Shown piece by piece: positions 50,658 to 58,719 of a DNA stretch of 64,000 nucleotides. A program made the position numbers and the translations under genes. The notes beneath the pieces were generated by a model that saw only the letters and a list, made by a program, of their open reading frames with translations, was not told where the DNA came from and searched no databases. Position 1 is the stretch's first letter; every line of letters starts with the position of its first letter. Origin of the DNA: Granulicella mallensis (GTDB taxonomy: Bacteria; Acidobacteriota; Terriglobia; Terriglobales; Acidobacteriaceae); NCBI RefSeq assembly GCF_014203225.1, contig NZ_JACHIO010000011.1, positions 156,548-220,547 on the forward strand. Direction: 5' to 3'.

Positions 50658-51019
50658 TACGGTTCTCCCACCGTTCTTCCCACGTATGATGCGCTGGTAA
50701 GAACACCGGTAGTCACGGTGTCTGAATTGGAGAACCTTTTCTCCGCAGACCAGTGAGGCTTCGTTACAAATAGGACGGCCTGAAGCTGCATTATGTTGCA
50801 TATCGAACAGACGAAATATTGCCGCAAATGCTAAAAGCATTTTCTTTGGATTTACCTCTCTTTCGAGCGTCGGTTGGTCTGGTATCGAACAGAGTTTCCA
50901 TCTTCCGAGGTATATGGTCAATCACAAGTCAGCGAGACTAACTCGTTCCAAATCAAAGAGGTAACCAGCCCCCCTTCCTCGAAAGGGCCGTCCTTTGCGA
51001 ATTGACTCAAAGGATTGAA
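50658..51019. other. Intergenic region between kinase and second Crp/Fnr gene
   Basis: About 360 bases. The kinase frame remains open in part of it, but the reading is not family-like. It is probably a divergent promoter region; no motif was recognised. Confidence 0.35.
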
Positions 51020-51739
51020 ATGATTTCATCTCAGGCGAACCTCTTTTTGGCTTCACTTTCTTCTAAAAATCGAGATTTTCTTCTGGAACGCTCTACCCCT
51101 GTCACTCTTCCCCTGCGGACGGTCTTGTACAACGCGGAGGAAGTCCCCTCGCATGCCTACTTCATAACCTCAGGCATTGCCTCCGTTGTCAGCACGATGT
51201 CGAGCGGGGCGACGGCAGAGGTGGGAATCATCGGACGAGAGGGGATTGCGGGCAGCCTGCAGCTTCTGGGGCCTGGGCTCGTTCCCACCCATTGCTTCAT
51301 GCAGTTGGATGGAACCGGGCTCAAGATCCCTTTCTCGGAGTTGAAGAAGGCGTTTCGCTCGTCCGAAGACGTACGGGATCGTGCGAACGAATTCATCCAG
51401 GAGCAGGTTCTGAGCCTTAGCCAGCTTGCCGGTTGTAATCGCTTTCATGAAGCGGAAGAGCGGCTGGCGCGTTGGCTGCTCATGGTGCAGGACCGGACCC
51501 AGTCCGATGTTCTGAACCTCACTCAGGAGTTTCTCGCGATGATGCTTGGAGCGCAGCGTTCGACCGTTACCCTGGTGGCCGGATCTCTTCAACGCAGCGG
51601 GCTGATCGAATACCAGCGTGGACGGGTGAAGATCCTCAATCGCGAAAACCTCGAAGCCGCAGCTTGCGACTGCTACCAGGTGACCAAGCATCTCTATGCC
51701 AACCTGTACAAGCAAAGTACTCCTGGTGGGAGAAAGTAA
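51020..51739 (+). CDS. Crp/Fnr-family transcriptional regulator (2)
   Basis: A 239-residue regulator resembling the one at 49.2 kb (about the same layout, FLAMMLGAQRSTVTLVAGSLQRSGLIEYQRGRVKIL in the winged helix). The nucleotide-binding-like roll is at about 15-130. No Fe-S cysteines. ATG 51020 has AAAGGA five bases upstream; a TTG at 51002 is possible. The two regulators look like paralogues flanking a kinase gene, but both domains have diverged. Confidence 0.87.
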   Translation: MISSQANLFLASLSSKNRDFLLERSTPVTLPLRTVLYNAEEVPSHAYFITSGIASVVSTMSSGATAEVGIIGREGIAGSLQLLGPGLVPTHCFMQLDGTGLKIPFSELKKAFRSSEDVRDRANEFIQEQVLSLSQLAGCNRFHEAEERLARWLLMVQDRTQSDVLNLTQEFLAMMLGAQRSTVTLVAGSLQRSGLIEYQRGRVKILNRENLEAAACDCYQVTKHLYANLYKQSTPGGRK

Positions 51740-51850
51740 GCACCGAAGTACAGTTGGTGTTTCGCGCTTTGCCCTTGCACGATGTTCCTCTCTGCACGAA
51801 CTCGCCCGCTGTCCATCGATAGATTGACGGCGACGTAGCGCCGTGGTTCG

Positions 51851-54184
51851 ATGAAATCAGTGAACTCCAGACCTTCTCTTCCGGTAGACGCTCTCTTACC
51901 GGAGATTATCGCCTCTCTTGAGCGAAATCCTAACCTCGTGATCGAAGCCCCACCGGGCGCGGGCAAGACGACCCGCGTCCCGCCTGCGATTCTCGCCTCC
52001 GTAAAGGGAGAAGTCGTGGTCCTGGAACCGCGTCGGATCGCGGCTCGTCTGGCTGCGCGGAGAGTAGCGGCGGAGCTTGGCGAGCAGGCTGGCGAAACCG
52101 TCGGCTATCAGGTCCGCTTTGAAGACGTCAGCGGGCCACGCACACGGCTGCGATTTGTCACCGAAGGAATCCTGATCCGGCGTCTGCTCTCCGACCCCAG
52201 CCTGAAGGGAGTGGACGCAGTCGTACTCGACGAGTTCCACGAGCGGCATCTCGATAGCGATTTCGCGCTCGCACTCCTGAAGCGACTGCAGCGCACACGT
52301 CCCGATCTGCGGATCGTAGTGATGTCCGCCACTCTCGATGCCGCGCCCATCGCCCGATATCTGGAGGGCTGTCCCTCTTTGCGGTCGGAGGGAAGACTCT
52401 TCGAGCTCTCCATCCAACATCTGGCCTATTCTGCAGAGCCGCTTCCTGCGCAGGTAAGGAACGCCATGGACCTATTGCTGGCAGGCGGGCAAAAGGGCCA
52501 CATTCTGGCCTTTTTGCCTGGTGTCGCCGAGATCAGGCGAACGATGCGCGAGTGCGAGCTCCTTGCACGCAAGCATGAGTTAGTGGTGCTTCCATTGCAG
52601 GGAGACCTCTCTCCTGCGGAACAGGATCGAGCCATCTCCCCCAGTCCGCAGCGAAAGCTAATCCTGGCCACGAATGTCGCTGAGAGCTCCGTCACGGTAG
52701 AGGGCGTCAGTGCGGTCATCGATAGTGGACAGGCGCGCTTTGCGACGTACTCTCCGTGGACAGGGTTGCCGACCCTGCATATCGGCAGGATCAGCAGGGC
52801 ATCGGCGAAGCAGCGGGCCGGCCGCGCTGGACGCACAGGTCCGGGCCGCGTGTTGCGGCTCTATCCGGAGGAAGACTTTCTGCGACGGCCCGAGCACGAT
52901 ACGCCGGAGATTCTGCGCAGCGATCTGTCCGAGCTTTGCCTGTCGTTGCGGGTGCTGGGCATCGATCACTTCAGACAGGTGGATTGGCTTGATGCTCCTC
53001 CTCTGGCAGCGGTCCAAAACGCCGAGTTGCTGCTCGATCGCCTCGGGGCTAGCGGAGAGATGGCTCGACGATTGTCGCGCTATCCCTTGTCGCCACGATT
53101 GTCGCGCGTCCTCGTCGAGTCGATGGAACGAAACGCAGGGGAAGACGGCTGTACTGTGGCGGCCCTGCTTGGCTCTGGAGCGCGTTCCGAAAAGAACGAT
53201 CTCCTCGCTGCAATGGAGCAGCCGATGGACTACCGGACCACACAACAGATACAGCAACTTCGCAGAATTGCTCGTCCTCCGCGACAGAGCAGCCATGAGG
53301 ACGATGCTCTCCTGATGTCCGTGCTGCTTGGCTTTCCAGACCGTGTGGCCCGCAGACGGGCAGGGAACCAGGTGCAGCTTTCAACGGGAGTCTCGGCCGA
53401 GGTCGCGGGCGAACCTCCGGGCTATGAATTCATGGTCGCGATCGATGTCGAAGACCGCAAAGAGAAGCCGCTGCCGCTGGTTCGCATGACCTCACGCATT
53501 GAGCCGGAGTGGCTGATCGACCTGTTTCCGGATCGTGTGCGCGAGCAATCCGGCGTGACGTGGAATCGTACGTCGGAGAGGGTGGAGGAGGTCAGTGCTC
53601 TGTTCTATGACGAGCTGACGATCCAGGAGTCTCGCCACGCGATCCCTGAAGTGGAAGCCGCCGCCGATCTGCTCTCTGAAAAGGCGATGGAGGTTGGCCT
53701 CGACCGTTTTGTCGAGGGAGACGTGCTGTCCGATTTCATGGCGCGTATCGAGTTCGCAGGTCTGGAGCCGCCGGACCTGCAGCAGGCATTAAAAAACCTG
53801 TGCCTCGGACTGAAGAGCTTTGCGGAACTGAAAGATGCCGCAAAAGATTTCATACCAGCACTCGAACAGACAATAGATGCACGCGCGCTTCGTGAGCTTG
53901 CGCCTGTCAGCGTTCGGCTGCAAGGTGGGCGGCAGACGAAGATTCACTACGAACGCGGCAAACCTCCCTGGATCGCTTCGCGCCTGCAGGACTTCTTCGG
54001 TATGCATGAGACTCCAAGGATCGGAGTGAACAGAACGCCGGTGGTCGTTCATCTGCTCGCGCCGAATCAACGGGCCGTGCAGACAACAACCGACCTGGCC
54101 GGATTCTGGGAGCGGCTCTATCCCGAAGTGCGCCGCGAGCTGATGCGTCGATACCCAAGGCACTCCTGGCCGGAGAAGCCGTAG
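51851..54184 (+). CDS. hrpB: ATP-dependent helicase HrpB
   Basis: A 777-residue DEAH/RHA-type RNA helicase. It contains Walker A PPGAGKTTR (about residue 34), VVLEPRRIAAR (Ia), VLDEFHER (DEFH box II), VMSATLD (III), ATNVAESSVTVEGV (V) and QRAGRAGRTGPG (VI), followed by the HrpB-type C-terminal region. It is a little shorter than E. coli HrpB (about 810 residues). Its exact RNA substrate is unknown. ATG 51851 has no strong ribosome site. It stands as a single gene with about 110 bases before it. Confidence 0.93.
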   Translation: MKSVNSRPSLPVDALLPEIIASLERNPNLVIEAPPGAGKTTRVPPAILASVKGEVVVLEPRRIAARLAARRVAAELGEQAGETVGYQVRFEDVSGPRTRLRFVTEGILIRRLLSDPSLKGVDAVVLDEFHERHLDSDFALALLKRLQRTRPDLRIVVMSATLDAAPIARYLEGCPSLRSEGRLFELSIQHLAYSAEPLPAQVRNAMDLLLAGGQKGHILAFLPGVAEIRRTMRECELLARKHELVVLPLQGDLSPAEQDRAISPSPQRKLILATNVAESSVTVEGVSAVIDSGQARFATYSPWTGLPTLHIGRISRASAKQRAGRAGRTGPGRVLRLYPEEDFLRRPEHDTPEILRSDLSELCLSLRVLGIDHFRQVDWLDAPPLAAVQNAELLLDRLGASGEMARRLSRYPLSPRLSRVLVESMERNAGEDGCTVAALLGSGARSEKNDLLAAMEQPMDYRTTQQIQQLRRIARPPRQSSHEDDALLMSVLLGFPDRVARRRAGNQVQLSTGVSAEVAGEPPGYEFMVAIDVEDRKEKPLPLVRMTSRIEPEWLIDLFPDRVREQSGVTWNRTSERVEEVSALFYDELTIQESRHAIPEVEAAADLLSEKAMEVGLDRFVEGDVLSDFMARIEFAGLEPPDLQQALKNLCLGLKSFAELKDAAKDFIPALEQTIDARALRELAPVSVRLQGGRQTKIHYERGKPPWIASRLQDFFGMHETPRIGVNRTPVVVHLLAPNQRAVQTTTDLAGFWERLYPEVRRELMRRYPRHSWPEKP

Positions 54185-54411
54185 AGCCGCTGATCAAAAA
54201 GAATTCAAGCTCTGTTATACCTACTGAGAAGAAGGGCGTTTCTCAAGACGAATCCGGTCCCTCAGCGTCTATCACCAAGTACAGTCGCCGAAAACATTAC
54301 TTATAGGGATAAACTCAACACCACTGTTACCGGGGGCAATCTTAACCCAGCCCCCTTACGCGTTTGGTCCGGTTGCATTCAGTCTTCAATTTGCGTCGCC
54401 CTGAGGTTCCC

Positions 54412-56022
54412 ATGAGAGCAGCCTTTGCCCTTTTCGCGCTTCTTTCAGTCTCGGTCTCGTCGATAGCCCAGACCGCTGCCGTCTCCAAATCCTTCGTCAT
54501 CGCCGACGTCCACACGAGTCCGTTCACGTCCAACCCGTTCATGCACGGCAACTCCATCCAGGGCGACCGCTACTTTCTCACCCAGGCCACCATGGTCGAT
54601 CTCATTGCCACCGCTTATGGAGTCGATGCCGTCAACGTGAACGGAGGTCCCACCTGGCTCGAGCGCGATCGCTATGATATCCGTGCCACAGTCCCTCCCA
54701 AGACGACACAGGACGACGTCAAGCTCATGCTTCGTACCCTGCTTGCCACCCGTTTTCACCTTATCGTCAAAACCGGTACTGCTCCTATGCCGACCTACAT
54801 CCTCTCTGCCGGCTCCGGAAAGCCGAAGATGACCGGGTCGGAAGGGAACGGCGAAAGCTCCTGCGTCCCTCTCCCGCCGCAGCAAAACCCTCCCTCCGGA
54901 GCTCCGTCCTATATCACCGTCAGCTGCAAGAACCTCACCATGGTGTCTCTCGCCGATACCCTTCATACCTTCGCAGGCGGATATCTCGATCAACCTGTTG
55001 TTGATGAAACCAATCTTGCCGGAGCCTGGGACTTCACCATCAAGTGGACGGGGCGCGACCAGCTTGAGAAGCAGGGTGCCGACGGCATCTCCATCTTCGC
55101 CGCCGTAGAAAAGCAATTAGGCCTCAAGCTGGAACTCAAAACGGCGCCCCGCCCTGTCTTTCAGGTTGCGAGCGTTGACGAAACTCCTACTTCCAACGCC
55201 GCCAATATAGCCGAAGCTCTTCCCGAGCCGCCCGCGGCACCCTTCGAAGTCGCCGTGATCAAACCCAGCGCCCCCGATGAGAAGGGCTATGCCCGCATCA
55301 CCGGCAACCAGATCGAGACCCGCGCGATTCCTCTCCTGTTTCTCTTGACCTTCGGCTGGGACCTCAATCCGAACAACAAAGAGAGCATCGCTAACGCTCC
55401 CAAATGGCTCGACACCGCTAAGTTCGACTTTCTCGCCAAGGCTGGAACCAACGTTCGCGTCGACAAATTCGCCTCCGGCAACCTGATCAACTTTGAAGAC
55501 CTTCGCAGTATGCTTCGGGCCTTGATCAGCGAGCGTTTTCAGATGAAATGGCACATGGAGGATCGCCCGGTCACCGCCTACACTCTGATAGCCATTAAGC
55601 CCAGACTCAAGCCCACCCTCGACCCGACCGAGCGTACCAGATGTAAGGAGGGCCCAGGCCCTGACGGCAAAGACCCTCGGGTCGAGAGTCCTGTCCTCAA
55701 CCGGCTCATCACCTGCCAGAATATGACTATCCCCCAGATCGGCGACGAGCTTCAGCACGTTGCAGGTGGGTACATCTACAATCCCGTTGTCGACGGCACC
55801 GGCCTCAAGGGCTCCTACGACTTCACCCTCAGCTTCAGCTCCGCCGACAAGATCCTTCCCAATACCGGCGGAAGTGCCGACCCCAACAGCTCCGATCCCA
55901 ATGGCGCCCTCTCCGTTTTCGACGCTATTAGCAGACAGCTGGGCCTGAAATTAGAAAAGACCAAACGCCCCTACCCAGTCCTGGTGATCGACCACATGGA
56001 GGAGACCCCTACCGCGAACTAG
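54412..56022 (+). CDS. Exported TIGR03435-family protein with two tandem domains
   Basis: 536 residues of a soil-Acidobacteria family of unknown function. After a signal peptide (about 1-20, FALLSVSVSSIAQ) there are two copies of the same domain: repeat 1 (about 24-240) begins FVIADVHTSPF and ends ...QVASVDETPTSN, and repeat 2 (about 262-536) begins FEVAVIKPSAP and ends ...VIDHMEETPTAN. Both contain the LLATRFHL/ LISERFQMKW block, PVVD...G.(W/Y)DFT and QLGLKLE. Most family members have one copy. ATG 54412 follows GAGG. The function is not known; no BlaR-like gene lies beside it. Confidence 0.85.
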   Translation: MRAAFALFALLSVSVSSIAQTAAVSKSFVIADVHTSPFTSNPFMHGNSIQGDRYFLTQATMVDLIATAYGVDAVNVNGGPTWLERDRYDIRATVPPKTTQDDVKLMLRTLLATRFHLIVKTGTAPMPTYILSAGSGKPKMTGSEGNGESSCVPLPPQQNPPSGAPSYITVSCKNLTMVSLADTLHTFAGGYLDQPVVDETNLAGAWDFTIKWTGRDQLEKQGADGISIFAAVEKQLGLKLELKTAPRPVFQVASVDETPTSNAANIAEALPEPPAAPFEVAVIKPSAPDEKGYARITGNQIETRAIPLLFLLTFGWDLNPNNKESIANAPKWLDTAKFDFLAKAGTNVRVDKFASGNLINFEDLRSMLRALISERFQMKWHMEDRPVTAYTLIAIKPRLKPTLDPTERTRCKEGPGPDGKDPRVESPVLNRLITCQNMTIPQIGDELQHVAGGYIYNPVVDGTGLKGSYDFTLSFSSADKILPNTGGSADPNSSDPNGALSVFDAISRQLGLKLEKTKRPYPVLVIDHMEETPTAN

Positions 56023-56138
56023 AGCAAATCTCCTTGCTGTGAGCCCTCACAAGTTGGCTTCTCATCAGTAATTTATTGCTGACGATAACGGCGTTTACGG
56101 TCACTAATCCTTTGGAACTGACTCTTTTAACTGACGAG

Positions 56139-56789
56139 TTAATCTCTTGCCATGGCAAGCTCTACGATCTGCGTGAGCGTCTTGCGAGAAGCACCATCCC
56201 TGGACTGGAGGGCGAGTCCGTGAAGAACGGTGGTGTAGTACGCGGCCAGAGCAGCGACAGGTGCTGTTTTCGGGACATCCCCATCTTGTTGTCCTTGTTT
56301 TAGGCGATTAAGGATGGCTTGGGATATCTGGCGACGTATGAATAACAGATGATCCTGTACCGCTTTGTTCTCCACGGCGCAATTGGTGGCTCCCAGAATC
56401 AGTAAGCAGCCTCCAGGTGCATCGGGCGCTGAAAATGCATCCACGGCAGCCTGCAACATGGCATGCATGGCTTCGCGAGCATTTGCTCCTTTTGCAAGAG
56501 CATCCGTCGTGCTGAAGCCTGCGGTCTGACGATAGAGATCTACGGCATCGCGGAACAACTGCTCTTTGCTTCCAAACGCCGCATAGAGGCTTGCTTGCGT
56601 AATCCCCAACTCGGCACGCAGATCCGCCATCGAGATCGCATCGTAACCGCGCGACCAGAAGAGGCGCATCGCTTTCCCTAACGCGTGATCTCGATCGAAC
56701 TCACGTGGTCTGCCACGATCACGTCTGGAGCTGCCCGCACTATTTGTAGATCGATTGATCTGTATATTTGCATTTTCGCGTTTCGCCAT
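56139..56789 (-). CDS. TetR-family transcriptional regulator
   Basis: A 216-residue repressor. The N-terminal DNA-binding domain (about 27-75) shows RPREFDRDHALGKAMRLFWSRGYDAISMADLRAELGITQASLYAAFGSKEQLF, the TetR pattern with the F-x-S-K-E motif; the C-terminal helical domain would bind a ligand. The start is ATG 56789. It is divergent from an alpha/beta-hydrolase gene, and two near-identical 20-base operator-like sequences lie close by (see separate entry). It probably represses itself and the hydrolase. Confidence 0.9.
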   Translation of the reverse strand: MAKRENANIQINRSTNSAGSSRRDRGRPREFDRDHALGKAMRLFWSRGYDAISMADLRAELGITQASLYAAFGSKEQLFRDAVDLYRQTAGFSTTDALAKGANAREAMHAMLQAAVDAFSAPDAPGGCLLILGATNCAVENKAVQDHLLFIRRQISQAILNRLKQGQQDGDVPKTAPVAALAAYYTTVLHGLALQSRDGASRKTLTQIVELAMARD

Positions 56790-56835
56790 GTATGTATTTA
56801 TAGACCAGTTGATCTGTAAATGGAAGAACTGGTCT
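56745..56835. promoter_or_regulatory. Candidate TetR operators
   Basis: Two 20-base sites differ at only four positions: 56745-56764 (TGTAGATCGATTGATCTGTA) and 56799-56818 (TATAGACCAGTTGATCTGTA). A third half-site AACTGGTCT (56827-56835) is the exact inverse of AGACCAGTT in the second site. The first site lies inside the first codons of the TetR gene, the others in the intergenic region before the hydrolase. This fits binding by the divergent TetR protein. Confidence 0.55.
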
Positions 56836-56862
56836 GTCCTCATCTCAAATCAGGAGTACATC

Positions 56863-57738
56863 ATGAGCCTCAGCGACTCTAGTACCGGTTCGATATCTTT
56901 TCCCTCAACCTTCGAGACCCGCAAAATCGAAACAAACGGTGCGACAATCCACACGCGTGTGGGCGGTCAAGGACCGGCGGTGATACTACTGCACGGCTTT
57001 GGTACAACCGGAGATATGTGGGTTCCGCTGGCCTCGGTACTTGCAGCAGACCATACTGTCATCGTGCCCGACTTGCGCGGACTTGGATTGTCTTCCAAGC
57101 CGTCGGGAGGATACGACAAGAAGACGCAAAGCAACGATGTGGCAGGCGTGATGGATGCACTTGGCGTGTCTTGCGCCGATTTTGTAACCCATGACATCGG
57201 AAATATGGTTGGTTATGCTTTCGCCGTAGGATTCCCCGATCGGGTGACCCGCTTCGTGCCCATCGACGCACCTCTTCCCGGAGTCGGGCCTTGGGAGCAG
57301 ATCGTTCAAGACCCCCGCATGTGGCAGTTTGGCTTCGGCGGCCCCGACATGGAGCGCCTTGTCGCTGGCCGTGAACGCATCTATCTCGACCGCTTCTGGA
57401 ATGAATTCTCCCTCCACCCCGAGCGATTCGATGAAGCGAAACGCCAGCATTACGCGGCGCTCTATGCGATGCCCGGCGCGATTCGAGCGGGCTTCGCACA
57501 GTTCGCTGCCTTCGGACAGGACGCACTCGACAGCAAGACATATCTTGCCAAGGGCAAACTCACCATGCCCGTGCTCGCGATTGGAGGCGAAGCGGCATTC
57601 GGTCCGATGATGGCGGCTGTGATGCGCGTTGTCGCCACCAACGTGCAGGAGGCAATTGTTCCAGACTCCGGACATTGGATTATGGAGGAGAACCCAGAAG
57701 GAACCACGAATCTCGTTATGGACTTCTTGCAATCATGA
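56863..57738 (+). CDS. Alpha/beta-hydrolase with Asp nucleophile (epoxide hydrolase/dehalogenase-like)
   Basis: A 291-residue soluble hydrolase. It has the oxyanion region LLHGFGTTGDMW, the nucleophile elbow VTHDIGNMVG with Asp111 where serine esterases have Ser, and a C-terminal GHWIMEE with the catalytic His. The Asp nucleophile places it with epoxide hydrolases and haloacetate/haloalkane dehalogenases; the exact substrate is not predictable. ATG 56863 follows AGGAG at six bases. It is divergent from the TetR gene, which probably controls it. Confidence 0.85.
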   Translation: MSLSDSSTGSISFPSTFETRKIETNGATIHTRVGGQGPAVILLHGFGTTGDMWVPLASVLAADHTVIVPDLRGLGLSSKPSGGYDKKTQSNDVAGVMDALGVSCADFVTHDIGNMVGYAFAVGFPDRVTRFVPIDAPLPGVGPWEQIVQDPRMWQFGFGGPDMERLVAGRERIYLDRFWNEFSLHPERFDEAKRQHYAALYAMPGAIRAGFAQFAAFGQDALDSKTYLAKGKLTMPVLAIGGEAAFGPMMAAVMRVVATNVQEAIVPDSGHWIMEENPEGTTNLVMDFLQS

Positions 57739-57879
57739 AAGGCTGCTGTTGTTGTTCCATTCGCAACATCGACTAGCCAACTTCTCGTTCCTGACCACGC
57801 TTCGAGCGACTGATTGGTAACGGGAAGTCGGCTTGCGGGAAGTTATCGCCGCTGCTAAATTACACGCAACTCGAAATCG

Positions 57880-58398
57880 CTAGACTCTTGCCTTGGTCGC
57901 CATCGCTCGGTCGGTCATTCTGGCTACAAATTCGGTTTTTCCGTCAATATAGGCAGAGCGATTGTCCTTGAATTCCAACGCAAGTGCCTGCTTTAGATCG
58001 CCATATTCTTTTGCCTCTTCAGGGTGGGCGCGAAGGTAGTCTCTGAAGGCCAGATGCTTTTGAAACTCTCGACTTTGTGGTGGGCAGACATAGAGATGAT
58101 GAGGAGAATCCTGCGCAGGAGCCAGGAAAGCCTCACGTCCTGGAATGCCAAGGTCCCCTTGGTAGACATAGCCAATGTCTGCAAGCCGATCGATAGCTGC
58201 TGGAAGGTCTGCCTCATCCGCCAGAAGCACGTCGATATCGATGATGGGCTTCGCTGCCAGATGCGAAACGGCAGTGCTGCCGACATGTTCTATGGCGGCG
58301 GCCATGCTGCCAAGCGCCCTCGCCAGCCGTTCGCGAAAGAACCGGAAGAGTGCGGGCCAGCTTGGATCGTACTCTACGACGATCACTGTGGTTGGCAT
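57880..58398 (-). CDS. GrpB-family protein (UPF0157)
   Basis: 172 residues of the GrpB/UPF0157 family, related to nucleotidyltransferases. It opens VIVVEYDPSWPALFRFFRERL, then EHVGSTAVSHLAAKPIIDIDVLL (the G-S-T-A-V and D-I-D motifs that would bind a metal and nucleotide) and HHLYVCP. ATG 58398 is preferred because it begins the family pattern; an ATG 64 codons upstream (58590) would overlap the strong promoter at 58507. The function is unproven. Confidence 0.85.
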   Translation of the reverse strand: MPTTVIVVEYDPSWPALFRFFRERLARALGSMAAAIEHVGSTAVSHLAAKPIIDIDVLLADEADLPAAIDRLADIGYVYQGDLGIPGREAFLAPAQDSPHHLYVCPPQSREFQKHLAFRDYLRAHPEEAKEYGDLKQALALEFKDNRSAYIDGKTEFVARMTDRAMATKARV

Positions 58399-58506
58399 GG
58401 GTGCTTTCAGTATATTTGCGCCAGTCTCGACTGCCGTGGTTCGCTCGCTGTAGACCGTGAAGAAGGGAACCCCAAAGCACGATTTTGCAGGCTTTTCGAA
58501 ACCCGC

Positions 58507-58536
58507 TTGACACTCGCAGTTGGCAGCCGATATAAA
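58507..58536 (+). promoter_or_regulatory. Strong sigma-70-type promoter of the Oar receptor
   Basis: TTGACA (58507-58512), an 18-base spacer and TATAAA (58531-58536) on the plus strand. Transcription would start near 58543, leaving a leader of about 175 bases before the receptor ATG. Confidence 0.65.
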
Positions 58537-58719
58537 AATCGCGCTGGAAGAAACGTGGAAATGTTCCATCGAGAGAACATCTCCAGTCATTTAAGAAAAG
58601 GTTTACTTAAGGGTTTGGAAACATGACTGTCTTTTTGGGATTCAATCCGAAACTTACCTGAGTAAATGTTTTCCCATAGGGCACTGGGCTGCGTGGCAAG
58701 GACTTTTTAGAGGAGCGTT

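Noticed and set aside
53049..53384. Small minus-strand frames inside hrpB
   Set aside because: They are shadows of a helicase with all motifs in order on the plus strand.
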